A DNA stretch of 64,000 bases from Planctomycetaceae bacterium (GTDB taxonomy: Bacteria; Planctomycetota; Planctomycetia; Pirellulales; Pirellulaceae), in the NCBI GenBank assembly GCA_002709225.1, contig PAQH01000034.1, positions 22,264 to 86,263 on the forward strand, written 5' to 3'. Position 1 is the stretch's first letter. Each line of letters starts with the position of its first letter. This document shows, one piece after another, positions 1-9,541 of the stretch. Position numbers and translations under genes: made by a program. The notes under the pieces are model-generated. The model saw only the letters and a list, made by a program, of their open reading frames with translations. It searched no databases and was not told the origin of the DNA.

Positions 1-2345
1 TCCGTTGGGAGGCTCTGGCAGATGTCCAAGATCGATTCCATCGCTTGCTCGATGATCTGGATTTGTGGGACCGGCAGACGGCGCGGCTCGTCGCTATTCG
101 TGAAGGCGAATGCCGTCTCGAACAGGCTCTCTTTTTGGTTGGTACCGTGGATGTCAATCGGACCACCAGAGCAATGTTGGCGCAGGTGGGACAGCAGGTA
201 ACCGCATTGATCTTTGCGCCCCAATGCTGGGCAGATCGTTTTGCCGGCGATGGTTGCCTGCTTCCTGATCCATGGTCCAATGCCAAGATTCCGATTCCGG
301 GAGATCGCATCCATGTTGTTGGTGATCCCGCGGATCAGGCAGTTTGTGTGGGCGACTGTGCAGCGCGGTTACAGGGACGTTACCGGGCGGACGAGTTGAC
401 GATAGGACTGGCCGACGAACAGCTTGTTCAACCTGTCCAACGACAATTGCAACGCTGCGGTATTGCTGCGCGTTGGGGGCCGGGAAGACCTTTGTCTGAA
501 TCTTCACCGTTTCGCCTGTTAGGGGCTTTTGCAAGTTATCTAGCGAGCCGCCGTTTTCACGACTACGCAGCTTTGGTGCGCCATCCAGATTTGTTCGCCT
601 GGTTATCGGCACAGGGCGCCGCCGGCGATTGGCTCTCCTTGTTGGACCGGTTTTATGAGGAACAACTTCCTTATGAGTTTGTTCCTCCGCGACGTTCCTC
701 AGGGACGGGGCGCCAAAATCGTAAATCTGGATCCATGGAAGCCGTCGCGGCACCGGGTTCCGCTGTCGATTCCTCGTGCGAACTGGATTTAGTCTGGTCC
801 TTAACGGAGTCTTTATTGAGCCCGTTACGAGAATCGCGCGCAGTGGACAGTTGGGCAGAAGTGCTATTGAATTTGCTGACGTCGATTTACGCGGAATGTT
901 CTTTCGATCGCCAGGTCAGCAGTGATCGTATGAAGTTGCAAGCTTGTGAATCGCTACGTGACGGGTGCCTTGCTCTGGAGGAGGTGCCCCGTGAGCTGGC
1001 GCTGAAGGTATCTGCCGATCAAGCAATTGCCTGGGTGTTGGAATCTGCCGGGGCGTCGAGCGTTTCTCCCGGTGCAGAAGCCGCAGTCGTCGAGATGCTG
1101 GGTTGGCTGGAATTGCCCATGGACGATGCCCCTGTGCTGGTAATTGCGGGGGTCAATGAAGGCACTGTGCCTGAGTCGGTCAATTCAGATCTCTTTCTTC
1201 CCAATTCGCTTCGCCAGCGTTTGGGACTAGTTGATAATATCCAACGGTATGCCCGAGACGCCTATGCGATCAGCGTACTGCTGGCAGTTCGCGAGGAGTT
1301 GTTTATTGTGTTGGGGCGGCGAAACGCGAATGGGGATCCATTACTGCCTAGTCGTTTGTTATTTGCAGTAGACGACGATCAGATCGCGCAACGTACCCTG
1401 GCCTGTTTTCGGGAAAACGAACCGAGTCGAATTGAGGGCGGTTTGCACCCACCAGCGGATGGTACTGCTTCGATTTATCAGGTGCCCCATCCGGTCCCCT
1501 TGCTCGAACCCATCGAGACATTACCGGTGACCGCATTCCGCTCTTATTTGGCATGCCCGTATAGGTTTTACCTGCGGCACGTGCTCGGACTAACGTCGCT
1601 GGAAGATCGTTCTGAGGAACTTGGTGCCGCTGCCTTTGGCACATTGCTACACGAAGTGTTACGCCGTTTTGGGACTTCCTCCAGTCGTGATTCGACCGAT
1701 CCCACGGCGATACAACAGACGCTAGAGGGAGCACTCGAGGAGATTTCACGGGAGCGTTTTGGGCGGAACACGCGCGCGGCGGTTGGCGTCCAATTGGAAC
1801 AGATGCGAGTTCGATTGCGGGCGTTCGCGCCCCAGCAGGCAGCCTGGGCAGCCGCGGGGTGGCGGATTGACTATGTGGAGTCGCCACGAGATAAGCTGGT
1901 GTCTTCGATTGACGTGGATGGCCGCAGTTTTGGTCTGTTGGGTCGCATTGATCGAATGGATGTACATGTGGAAACGGGCCAACGTATCGTTTTTGATTAC
2001 AAGTCGGGTGATCGCGCACTGAGCCCTGATCGTGCGCATCGGCAAGCCGGGCAGTGGGTCGATCTACAGTTGCCTTTGTACCGGCATCTGGTCACCAGTC
2101 TCGCTGTCACCGATCCGGTACAGTTGGGATTCATCCTGCTGTCAAAAGACACGACGGCAGCCAGTTTTTCGTTGGCGAAATGGTCGGAGGCCGAACTGAG
2201 CGAAGCGGAGGAGGTTGCCTGCGAAGTCGTACGCAAGGTGCGCGACGAAACGTTCTGGCCACCTTCTGATGAGTTGCTGAGTTACGACGATTTTCCAGAA
2301 ATCTGCGGTGTCGCACTGGCGCCACCTTCTGGCATGAGTGGCTAG
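1..2345 (+). CDS. AddB-like PD-(D/E)XK nuclease / inactive-helicase protein, 5' end outside the window
   Basis: The frame (first full codon at base 3) is open to the left edge, so the start lies upstream and only about 780 C-terminal residues are seen. The middle part has a VNEGTVPE motif followed by helicase-like sequence, as in AddB/RexB, the partner of AddA in double-strand-break end resection. The C-terminal third is a RecB-family nuclease: a CPYRFYLRHVLGL segment, a GTLLHEVL helix, GRIDRMD and the catalytic VFDYKSGD strand (Asp and Lys of the D-ExK site). AddB proteins that bind an iron-sulfur cluster have three more cysteines near the C terminus; here I see only one (in EICGVAL), so the cluster is probably absent. 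It meets the next gene tail to tail with one base between stop codons. Family confidence is good; the exact name is not certain. Confidence 0.8.
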   Translation, partial: RWEALADVQDRFHRLLDDLDLWDRQTARLVAIREGECRLEQALFLVGTVDVNRTTRAMLAQVGQQVTALIFAPQCWADRFAGDGCLLPDPWSNAKIPIPGDRIHVVGDPADQAVCVGDCAARLQGRYRADELTIGLADEQLVQPVQRQLQRCGIAARWGPGRPLSESSPFRLLGAFASYLASRRFHDYAALVRHPDLFAWLSAQGAAGDWLSLLDRFYEEQLPYEFVPPRRSSGTGRQNRKSGSMEAVAAPGSAVDSSCELDLVWSLTESLLSPLRESRAVDSWAEVLLNLLTSIYAECSFDRQVSSDRMKLQACESLRDGCLALEEVPRELALKVSADQAIAWVLESAGASSVSPGAEAAVVEMLGWLELPMDDAPVLVIAGVNEGTVPESVNSDLFLPNSLRQRLGLVDNIQRYARDAYAISVLLAVREELFIVLGRRNANGDPLLPSRLLFAVDDDQIAQRTLACFRENEPSRIEGGLHPPADGTASIYQVPHPVPLLEPIETLPVTAFRSYLACPYRFYLRHVLGLTSLEDRSEELGAAAFGTLLHEVLRRFGTSSSRDSTDPTAIQQTLEGALEEISRERFGRNTRAAVGVQLEQMRVRLRAFAPQQAAWAAAGWRIDYVESPRDKLVSSIDVDGRSFGLLGRIDRMDVHVETGQRIVFDYKSGDRALSPDRAHRQAGQWVDLQLPLYRHLVTSLAVTDPVQLGFILLSKDTTAASFSLAKWSEAELSEAEEVACEVVRKVRDETFWPPSDELLSYDDFPEICGVALAPPSGMSG

Positions 2346-2346
2346 C

Positions 2347-3969
2347 TCAGTCGTCGCGTAGAATTTCCCTGGCAGCGTTCCGTCCACAGCTGCCCATGAC
2401 ACCACCGCCGGGGTGGCTAGCTGCGCCGCACAAATAAAGTCCTCTGACCGGGGTTCGATGGTCGGCCCAGCCAGGCACGGGTCTCATCCAAAACAACTGG
2501 TCGAGGGGCATTGCACCGTGCATGATGTTTCCACCGGTGAGGCCGAAAGTGCGCTCTAGGTCAAGTGGGCTCAATACCTGACGGTGTTCGATTGCCCCGG
2601 GAAGATTTGGCGCGTAACGCGCTAGTAAATCGATACAACGATCGGCAAAATCCTCCTTGATGTCATCCCAGTGTTGCCGGTCGAGTTCGTAAGGCGCGTA
2701 TTGAACGAACATCGACATGACGTGTTTACCGGGTGGAGCCACGGTGGAATCGACGGCAGACGGTAACGTGATTTCAAGTACAGGTTCGGTGCTGGGCCAA
2801 CCGTACTTGGCGTCATCAAAGGCGCGTTCGATATAGTCCAGTGTTGGGGCGATATGGATTGTGCCCCGGTGATGTGGGCTCACTGCGGTTCCGGGTGCCG
2901 CTGTAAAGTCGGGTAATTCACCCAGTGCGATATTGATCTTCGCTGCAGCCGAAGAGTAATCGATGCGTGCCACGCTACGACGAAAATCGTCGGGGAGTTC
3001 ATGTGCCGCGACAAGTCGCTCGAACGTAACGTGGGCGTCCAGATTCGAGGCCACTACGGGGGCGGTTAGCACGCGTTTGTCTGCCAGCGCGACACCTTGT
3101 ACACGCCCTTTTTCACAGAAAATCTGTGATACCTCTGCTTCGCGCCGGATTTCAACACCCAGTCCCAGGCAGGCTTTCTCTAACGCGTCTGCCAGACCAC
3201 CCATACCTCCCTGTACGTAGCCCCAAATTCCACGCTCACCGCCGGCTTCGCCCATCACGTGATGCAGCAAGACAGAACCGGTCCCGGGGTACGACGGGGA
3301 CGCAAAGGCACCGATAATGGCATCGGTTGCCAGTGTGGCACGCAAGACTTCGGCCTCAAACCAGCGGCTCAAGAAAGGTCGCGCGGCGCCGGTCAGCAAA
3401 TTGATAGCCTCCGGCAGATCCTCTCCCAAATCACTGATCGACTGGTACAACTCCCACAGTTTCTTAGTATCTCGCACACGTTTGCCAACGCTGATCTTGC
3501 GGCGTGCTTTAGGCAAGGGAAGCGGATCAGGTGCTGTCTGCTCGAACAGTGGTTCCAGGCACTGGGCGATGTTTTTCAACAGTGTTTCATAACGGGGGTA
3601 GGCGTCCGCGTCACGTTGACTAAAACGAGCAATTTCCCGACAGGTCGCTTCCTGGTCCGGTCCCATTAGTAGACTGCGGCCGTCTAAAAGTGGGGTGAAG
3701 GACGACGGATTTCGCGGCAGTACCCGTAAACCGTATTGCTTGAGCTTCAAGTCCGCCATGATCTCTGGTCGAAACAGGCTGATGACATAGGCGGCCGTTG
3801 AAATTCGATAACCAGGCCAGAGTTCCTCCGTTGTCGCGCAGCCGCCGAGCACATGGCGGCGTTCGAGGACACAGACCGATTTTCCGGATTTGGCGAGATA
3901 GGCAGCAGCCACCAGGCCGTTGTGGCCACCACCGACAATGATGCAGTCGTATTGTGTTCCTGAATTCAT
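2347..3969 (-). CDS. FAD-dependent phytoene-desaturase-like oxidoreductase (PYROXD2/CrtI family)
   Basis: A 540-residue flavoprotein. The N terminus has the Rossmann dinucleotide-binding signature IIVGGGHNGLVAAAYLAKSG followed by a glutamate-ending strand (VCVLER) and RHVLGGCA, typical of the CrtI/PYROXD2 superfamily. The C terminus has LYLCGAASHPGGGVMGSCG, the second FAD-contact motif of these enzymes. Members desaturate or isomerise polyenes or act as undefined oxidoreductases. The length and the GGGHNGL form fit the PYROXD2-like NAD(P)/FAD oxidoreductases common in planctomycetes better than true carotenoid desaturases, and no carotenoid genes lie beside it. The ATG at 3969 gives a clean N terminus just ahead of the Rossmann fold. 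Substrate unknown. Confidence 0.85.
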   Translation of the reverse strand: MNSGTQYDCIIVGGGHNGLVAAAYLAKSGKSVCVLERRHVLGGCATTEELWPGYRISTAAYVISLFRPEIMADLKLKQYGLRVLPRNPSSFTPLLDGRSLLMGPDQEATCREIARFSQRDADAYPRYETLLKNIAQCLEPLFEQTAPDPLPLPKARRKISVGKRVRDTKKLWELYQSISDLGEDLPEAINLLTGAARPFLSRWFEAEVLRATLATDAIIGAFASPSYPGTGSVLLHHVMGEAGGERGIWGYVQGGMGGLADALEKACLGLGVEIRREAEVSQIFCEKGRVQGVALADKRVLTAPVVASNLDAHVTFERLVAAHELPDDFRRSVARIDYSSAAAKINIALGELPDFTAAPGTAVSPHHRGTIHIAPTLDYIERAFDDAKYGWPSTEPVLEITLPSAVDSTVAPPGKHVMSMFVQYAPYELDRQHWDDIKEDFADRCIDLLARYAPNLPGAIEHRQVLSPLDLERTFGLTGGNIMHGAMPLDQLFWMRPVPGWADHRTPVRGLYLCGAASHPGGGVMGSCGRNAAREILRDD

Positions 3970-4131
3970 GGGGCGCTGATTCTAGTAGTTTGTTCGGGGC
4001 CGCAAAAGCCGTGGGCGGTTGCCGCACAGAGAGAAGTGAAAATTCACGGCGGCTGGGCCGCTCCGCATTACCGAGAATTTGACTGCGCGAACGACTTCGA
4101 GTGACCCAGTGTACTGTACTAAGTACTGCAC

Positions 4132-6225
4132 TTATGCGCGGCCAGGCCCGCTACTGGGAACACAGCTGGGCGCGACTTTCTCCCAGGCCGCGGTAATGGT
4201 GGATTTTCCGTAATAGGGTGGCTGGCACACGTTGTTTTCGCAGATGTATGCCGCAATTTGATCTACCATCGTTGTTTTGCCGCGGCAGAGGGTTTCCACT
4301 ACCGCTGCAGGGGGTGCGGACGGGTCGTAGCAGATCAGAGTTCGATTGGGAAAGAAACGTTTCCATAGGTCTGCGCGCAGGGCAGTCATTTCTGACGAGC
4401 CCAGTGCGCCAACGAGTACAATTTCGTAAAAGGTGTGAGCGGCCAGATCGGCTGACAGTAGCAGTTGGCCACAGGCCTGGGGTGTCTGGGTCATTACACC
4501 GGACGCCATCGAAAGAATCCGTTGCGCCGCGGCTAGATGTCGTTGCTCGCCGGTGATCGTGCCCAGACGAAGTAGTGCCGTTGCCAGCATGCCGTTACTG
4601 CTCGGGACACTGGCATCGTGAATGTCCTTGTTGCGGGTGATCACGGTTTCATGGTCGTCTGACGTGTAAAAAAATCCGCCCCTCTCGGTGTCTCCAAAAT
4701 GCAGGTGAACGACATCCGCGAGTCGCTGGGCTTCGACGAGCCACCGCGTGTCTTGGGTTGTCTCGTAGAGCGTGGTTAACCCTTGGATGAGATAACTGTA
4801 GTCATCAAGATAGGCGTTCAATTTTGCCTCGCCCTGACACCACAAATGCAATAGGCGTCCGTCGGAACGCCGCACGAATCGCAGCAGGAAATCAGCAGCC
4901 CGTTCCGCAGCATACTGGTAGTGCTTATTGTCGAACACGGCGGCAGCCTTCGCCATTGCGTCGATCATCAGCCCATTCCAGCTGGTCAGAATTTTGTTGT
5001 CGCGCTCTGGCCGAACCCGTTGATCACGGACATCCAGTAACGACTTGCGATCCTGCTTCAATTCCGCTTCCAGTTCGGCGGATTCCATTTCTAGAGTGTC
5101 TGCCCATTGGGCGATGGTTTTGGGTAACTGAAGGATGTTCTGTCCTTCGAAGTTGCCGGTTTCCGTGACATCATAAATGCGACAAAAACGCTTGCCGCGA
5201 TGGTGTCCGAGAATATGGTGTATCTCCTCTGGCTGCCAGAAATAGAATCTTCCTTCGACGCCTTCACTGTCGGCGTCTTCGCTGCTGTAGAATCCTCCTT
5301 TTTCGTCTGTCATGTAATCCACAACGTACGTTAACGTCTCATGAACGATTCGTGCATCATTCGCGTGGCCCGTTGCCAGGTACCCATCCAGGTACGCGTT
5401 GACCAATAACGCGTTGTCGTACAACATTTTCTCAAAGTGTGGGACACGCCACTGATCGTCAACCGAGTAACGCGCAAATCCGCCACCCAGATGATCGTAT
5501 ATCCCGCCGCTGGCCATGCGGTCGAGGCTCAGGCGTACCATGTCTTTCCAGGCGGTGTGGCCACTATGGCGCCAAGCTCGCAGCAGCAATTGCAGGTCCA
5601 TTGAACGTGGGAATTTTGGCGCCTTTCCAAATCCGCCGTTGGTGAAATCAAAGGCCTTTTCCAGACTGCGCGCTGCAGCATCTAGCAGATTTGAATTCAA
5701 CTCTGCCGCTGGTTCGGCGACCTGGCAGGTTTGCCGCACGTGTGTTGTGATCTGGCGTGCTTGCGCGCTGATTTGCTGCCGCTTGTTTTTCCAGGCGTCG
5801 ATGATCGCGTCGAGAATACGGTCAAATCCTGGCATTCCGTGTCGGGATCTGGGTGGCCAGTATGTACCCCCGAAAAAGGGCTCTAGCGTAGGCGTCAGGA
5901 AGACCGACATGGGCCAACCTCCGCGCCCTGTTAGCAATTGCACCGCGTTCATGTAGATTTGATCTAGATCCGGACGTTCTTCCCGATCGACTTTGATACA
6001 TACAAAGTGGTCGTTGAGTCGCTGGCTAATTTCCAGATCCTCGAAACTCTCTTCCTCCATCACGTGACACCAGTGGCAGGCCGAGTAGCCGATGGAGAGG
6101 AAGATTGGTCGATCTGAACGACGAGCCCGGTCCAGTGCCTGTGCTCCCCAGGGGTACCAGTTGACTGGATTATTGAGGTGCTGCCGTAGATAGGGGCTGG
6201 TTTCCTCGGCCAAGTGATTCGGCAT
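4132..6225 (-). CDS. Thioredoxin-domain protein of the YyaL/DUF255 family
   Basis: A 697-residue protein. The frame is open 130 codons further upstream, but that part is low-complexity and Arg/Gln-rich. I place the start at the ATG at 6225, giving MPNHLAEETSPYLRQHLNNP, the characteristic family N terminus; a GGAG lies about 10 bases before it. The thioredoxin-like part contains SIGYSACHWCHVMEEESFED with the conserved CHWC pair, followed by KVDREERPDLD. The rest is an (alpha/alpha)6-barrel like glycoside hydrolases and cellobiose epimerases, with GGFGKAPKFPRS, GGGFARYSVD and VPHFEKMLYDNA. The family (bacterial YyaL, human SPATA20) has no established substrate. Length matches relatives of about 670-700 residues. 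Confidence 0.92.
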   Translation of the reverse strand: MPNHLAEETSPYLRQHLNNPVNWYPWGAQALDRARRSDRPIFLSIGYSACHWCHVMEEESFEDLEISQRLNDHFVCIKVDREERPDLDQIYMNAVQLLTGRGGWPMSVFLTPTLEPFFGGTYWPPRSRHGMPGFDRILDAIIDAWKNKRQQISAQARQITTHVRQTCQVAEPAAELNSNLLDAAARSLEKAFDFTNGGFGKAPKFPRSMDLQLLLRAWRHSGHTAWKDMVRLSLDRMASGGIYDHLGGGFARYSVDDQWRVPHFEKMLYDNALLVNAYLDGYLATGHANDARIVHETLTYVVDYMTDEKGGFYSSEDADSEGVEGRFYFWQPEEIHHILGHHRGKRFCRIYDVTETGNFEGQNILQLPKTIAQWADTLEMESAELEAELKQDRKSLLDVRDQRVRPERDNKILTSWNGLMIDAMAKAAAVFDNKHYQYAAERAADFLLRFVRRSDGRLLHLWCQGEAKLNAYLDDYSYLIQGLTTLYETTQDTRWLVEAQRLADVVHLHFGDTERGGFFYTSDDHETVITRNKDIHDASVPSSNGMLATALLRLGTITGEQRHLAAAQRILSMASGVMTQTPQACGQLLLSADLAAHTFYEIVLVGALGSSEMTALRADLWKRFFPNRTLICYDPSAPPAAVVETLCRGKTTMVDQIAAYICENNVCQPPYYGKSTITAAWEKVAPSCVPSSGPGRA

Positions 6226-6362
6226 GCAGCTCTGTCTCCGAAACTCGTTGCAACGGAATCGCGAATTTGGATCCCGCTGGCGTTGGCACTGCTTGGCGAC
6301 AGGGGCCGTGTGTTCACGATCCTGTTGGTCGCTTGAAGTCCGCTGGTTGCGCCGTTGGAGTC

Positions 6363-7163
6363 TTACTGGTAAGACTGTTCGTTGCCCGGAAATTTTCCCG
6401 TGCGGACTTCTTGGCAGTATTCTTCGATTGCCAATCTCGCGGTTTCCCGGAGGTTGGCGAATTGACGAACAAATCGTGGGGTGTAGCCACTGGACAAACC
6501 CAGCATATCGTGTGTCACCAGGACTTGACCGTCGCAACCGTTCCCCGCCCCAATACCGATGGTGGGAATACGAATTTGCTCCGTGATTTCCCTGGCGATT
6601 TCGACGGGCAAACATTCCAGTACCACCGCAAAAGCACCGGCATCTTGAGCAGCTTGTGCGTCACGTAGCAGACTCTCTCGGTCCCGTTGAACTCGGTATC
6701 CACCCATTTGGTGGATGCTTTGCGGCCGCAAGCCGACGTGTGCCATCACCGGGATGCCAACATCGACCAGTGAAGAGACGATCGCGGCCTGGCCGGCGTT
6801 GCCTTCGAGTTTCACCGCCTGACATCCGGTTTGTTTGAGAATCCGACCGGCGTTGGCAATCGCTTGTTCGATGCCCGTGTGGTAGGACAGGAAAGGCATA
6901 TCTACCACAACCAAGGCATGTTTGACCGCACGACACACGATTTCTGCATGATAGATGATTTCATCCAGAGTAACGGGGATTGTCGTTTCCCGGCCCTGGA
7001 TGACGTTTGCCAAACTGTCGCCGACCAGGATCGCGTCGACGCCAGATTGGTCCAAGAGTTCCGCCGTGGGAAAGTCATATGCCGTCAGCATGCAAAGTTT
7101 CTGATCGGATGACTTGCGCTCGGCAAATGCGGGAACCGTAATAGGGGAAGGACTTGCCATCAC
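6363..7163 (-). CDS. panB: 3-methyl-2-oxobutanoate hydroxymethyltransferase
   Basis: PanB transfers a hydroxymethyl group from methylene-tetrahydrofolate to 2-oxoisovalerate, giving ketopantoate, the first committed step of pantothenate and CoA synthesis in the cytoplasm. The 266 residues include MLTAYDFPTAELLDQSGVDA, ILVGDSLANVIQG (Mg-binding Asp), VVVDMPFLSY, AVKLEGN, GIPVMAHVGLRPQS and IPTIGIGAGNGCDGQVLV, all family hallmarks. The frame begins GTG then ATG at 7160; either could start translation and no strong Shine-Dalgarno decides. The 137 bases to the YyaL-like gene downstream on the same strand show nothing obvious. The 253 bases on its 5' side (7164-7416), before the aldolase-like gene, also hold no convincing gene. 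No panC or panD is nearby. Confidence 0.95.
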   Translation of the reverse strand: MMASPSPITVPAFAERKSSDQKLCMLTAYDFPTAELLDQSGVDAILVGDSLANVIQGRETTIPVTLDEIIYHAEIVCRAVKHALVVVDMPFLSYHTGIEQAIANAGRILKQTGCQAVKLEGNAGQAAIVSSLVDVGIPVMAHVGLRPQSIHQMGGYRVQRDRESLLRDAQAAQDAGAFAVVLECLPVEIAREITEQIRIPTIGIGAGNGCDGQVLVTHDMLGLSSGYTPRFVRQFANLRETARLAIEEYCQEVRTGKFPGNEQSYQ

Positions 7164-7416
7164 CAGGTGACTCGGGGATTACATTTGTTGGGTAGCCAAT
7201 TCAGACCTTGACCGCAATTGTGACGCTGGCCGCTAGTGCTGGCAACCGCTCCTGGGTGCGGAAGCCGATCGTCTATCGGCGTTTGAATGCTCGCAGCGCG
7301 GCTTTACCAAACGGTCCATGGTTGCAGATCGTTGTTTCGATTTCGTTACAGACGCTGCGGCGATACACTCAGGTTGCTCGATATTTTGTTCGGATTGTGG
7401 TGGAGAAAATCGGCGC

Positions 7417-8424
7417 CTAAAGTTGCGTCAACACCAGGTCATCGTCCAAAGAACGGTGCGGAGCGATCTTTAACTGGCTGAGTTCGTCGTGGTAGATACG
7501 GACTGCCTCGGCGGGTTCCAGTTCGTCATCGGCGATGCCTCGCAACAACTTTACGAATGTCAGTTGATGTTCGGAGTGATTGATTTTGCGACCAAAGAGG
7601 GCGGCTCGCGCGCCGTATTTCTTGGCTTCCCACAGCATGCGAAACGCATCGTGTGTCGTGCCGGAAGACCCTCCCAGAATTCCCACCACTAGGCTGGGGT
7701 CATAATGCACAAGCTGTTCCATGGCTTGAGGACCGAAGTAAGGCATCTTGAGGAATTGAGGCCGACTGGCGGAGGGAACCCCGGCGAGCGATCGTGCGAT
7801 GCAGTCATTCACAAATCGAGCGGTGTCTTCAATCGGTCGCTGCGGTGCATTGGGAGCGAATACCTCCAGGAAATGCTGAAAATTCTTGGATTCGGCTTCG
7901 ATGCGGAATGCGCGGTACGCTTCCAAAGCTTGCCGGTCCAACTCCGCGTCGTGGTTAAACGTGATCGAATAGAGTCCCAGGTTCGCACCTTGTGTTCGCG
8001 TTTCAGAGGTACAGGACCACTGCCCGCACTGTGCGTGGTCGATTGTTGTCGTGCGAAATGGCAGAGAAGGCTGCTCGGTGTAAGTTCCACTGAGACCGAG
8101 CCAAATATCGGTCGTATCATTAGCCCGAATTGCGGGTGTCACCCCGCTTGCCTCAAAGACGCGTTCATGAATGGTGAGTTGTTCGCTGGTGCTCACGCTC
8201 ATCAGCATAATGTCCACGAGACCTTGCTTGACGATGTCGCGCATGGACTGACGGTATTCGTGCAGAGACCGAAAACGCCCCTCCGATGACGGCGTTCCGG
8301 GTGATTGGCCAGGAGCGGCGACCCCAAACCCCATGTCACCGTCCTTCGCGTCCGCCAGGATGAAATCGCGAAAAGACGCGTCTTCGTGTATTCGCTTGAG
8401 TTTCAGGTCAAACGTCTTTTGCAT
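7417..8424 (-). CDS. Class I aldolase-like TIM-barrel protein (LacD/FbaB-like)
   Basis: A 335-residue soluble protein. Its C-terminal half reads like a class I (Schiff-base) aldolase barrel: QFLKMPYFGPQAMEQLV resembles the strand carrying the reactive lysine in LacD and FbaB; VVGILGGSSGTTHDAFRMLW resembles the following phosphate-binding strand; and GARAALFGRKI resembles the last strand with its GR(N/K) turn. The N-terminal half (DFILADAKDGDMGFGV) is compatible with the first strands. The gene is divergent from a PfkB-family kinase 169 bases away, the kinase-plus-aldolase pairing of tagatose-6-phosphate (LacC/LacD) and similar routes. That it cleaves a phosphorylated keto-sugar is inference; it could be a non-catalytic barrel. 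Start ATG at 8424. Confidence 0.65.
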   Translation of the reverse strand: MQKTFDLKLKRIHEDASFRDFILADAKDGDMGFGVAAPGQSPGTPSSEGRFRSLHEYRQSMRDIVKQGLVDIMLMSVSTSEQLTIHERVFEASGVTPAIRANDTTDIWLGLSGTYTEQPSLPFRTTTIDHAQCGQWSCTSETRTQGANLGLYSITFNHDAELDRQALEAYRAFRIEAESKNFQHFLEVFAPNAPQRPIEDTARFVNDCIARSLAGVPSASRPQFLKMPYFGPQAMEQLVHYDPSLVVGILGGSSGTTHDAFRMLWEAKKYGARAALFGRKINHSEHQLTFVKLLRGIADDELEPAEAVRIYHDELSQLKIAPHRSLDDDLVLTQL

Positions 8425-8520
8425 TGATGTTTCCTATGTGTGAAACCGATGTGAGGCGGTTGGAATGTGGCATCATAGTCGGCAGAATCTAAGTACAAAA
8501 GTGCCGCAGGTGATGTAGTG

Positions 8521-8560
8521 TGAGGTCGCGTCTACCATGAGGTCGCGTCTACCATGAGGT
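8521..8560. repeat. 17-bp perfect tandem duplication in the aldolase/kinase divergent spacer
   Basis: The unit TGAGGTCGCGTCTACCA occurs at 8521-8537 and again at 8538-8554, followed by six more matching bases. It lies 34 bases before the PfkB start, between the two divergent genes. It may be a slippage duplication or a doubled regulatory site; the sequence alone does not decide. Confidence 0.85.
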
Positions 8561-8593
8561 TTGTCGACATGATCAATCGGGAGTCGCACTGAA

Positions 8594-9541
8594 ATGAACT
8601 CCAGCAACTGTGTAGTGATGGGAGAAGCTTGTGTGGACTTGATCTTGCGGCCTGTGCCGTTGGATCGGCCACTTCTGGACTCGGCGACGCACCACATTGA
8701 GCCGCTGCGCCCGGTAACGGGTGGAATTGTGCCCAACGCCGGGATTGCAATGGCTCGATTGGGCACACGTGTTACAGCGTTTTGTGTTCTGGGTACCGAT
8801 GCTTGGGGCAATTTTTTGTCCCATCAGCTCAACAATGAGGGAGTGGACACGACCGCGATTGAGATCTGCAGCGAGAGTGCCACGACTGCGACCGCGGTGC
8901 TCATCGCAGAAGATGGGACACACACATTTGCATTTCACGCCGGTGCCTCGCAAAAAATAAACCGTCAGATGTGTTTCGATCGATTGGATCTTTTTGCGCA
9001 GTCAGGCGTTGCCTTGTTGGGGTACTACCACCTGCTTCCCAACCTGGAACCGGATCTTCCAGAAGTGCTAAAAGCGATCCGCGGTGTGGGTTGCAAGACA
9101 GCATTGGACACTGCCAATGGAGGTGGATCCCTACAACCGCTGGACAAAATCTTGCCATGGCTCGACTACTACATTCCCAGTTTCCTGGAGGGAAAGCAAC
9201 AAACGGGCTGCGGCGACCCCCAGGAGATGATCCGAGCCTATCGGCAGTATGCGCGCTCCGCTGTCCTGGGAATCAAGCTCGGTGCTGATGGAGTTTTGCT
9301 CAGCCCTTCCCAGGAGACGTTCCTGGAGATTCCCGCAATTGCTCCTCCCGGCCCGGTGGTGGACACCACGGGCGCTGGAGATGCATTCTTGGCGGGGTTG
9401 ATTTCTGGGCTAGTTCGAGAGCTCGACTTACCTGACGCCGCTCGTGTTGGCGCGGCTGCCGGGGCGTGCTGTGTCACGGGGCGCGGAGGTTCCGAGGCGC
9501 TGTGCGATTGGGATCAGACGGTAAAATTGTTGGAACGCTGA
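8594..9541 (+). CDS. PfkB-family carbohydrate kinase
   Basis: A 315-residue ribokinase-fold kinase. The N terminus (MGEACVDLILRPVP), GGIVPNAGIAMARLG (the sugar-binding glycine-rich motif) and the C-terminal signature VVDTTGAGDAFLAGLISGL with the catalytic Asp of the anion hole place it firmly in the PfkB family. These enzymes phosphorylate ribose, fructose, 2-keto-3-deoxygluconate, tagatose-6-phosphate or nucleosides, and the exact substrate cannot be read here. It is divergent from the aldolase-like gene at 7417-8424, suggesting a shared sugar route and shared control through the 169-base spacer. The ATG at 8594 follows ACTGAA without a clear Shine-Dalgarno. Confidence 0.9.
   Translation: MNSSNCVVMGEACVDLILRPVPLDRPLLDSATHHIEPLRPVTGGIVPNAGIAMARLGTRVTAFCVLGTDAWGNFLSHQLNNEGVDTTAIEICSESATTATAVLIAEDGTHTFAFHAGASQKINRQMCFDRLDLFAQSGVALLGYYHLLPNLEPDLPEVLKAIRGVGCKTALDTANGGGSLQPLDKILPWLDYYIPSFLEGKQQTGCGDPQEMIRAYRQYARSAVLGIKLGADGVLLSPSQETFLEIPAIAPPGPVVDTTGAGDAFLAGLISGLVRELDLPDAARVGAAAGACCVTGRGGSEALCDWDQTVKLLER

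Noticed and set aside
154..753. 200-codon frame on the minus strand inside the AddB-like gene
   Set aside because: Lies wholly within a well-supported coding region in another frame, is rich in Arg/Pro/Ser, and matches no family.
1348..2019. 223-codon minus-strand frame over the nuclease domain
   Set aside because: Shadow of the catalytic part of the AddB-like gene, without start signals or recognisable motifs.
7705..8289. 194-codon plus-strand frame over the aldolase-like gene
   Set aside because: Mirror of a conserved barrel sequence on the other strand; no Shine-Dalgarno and odd composition.
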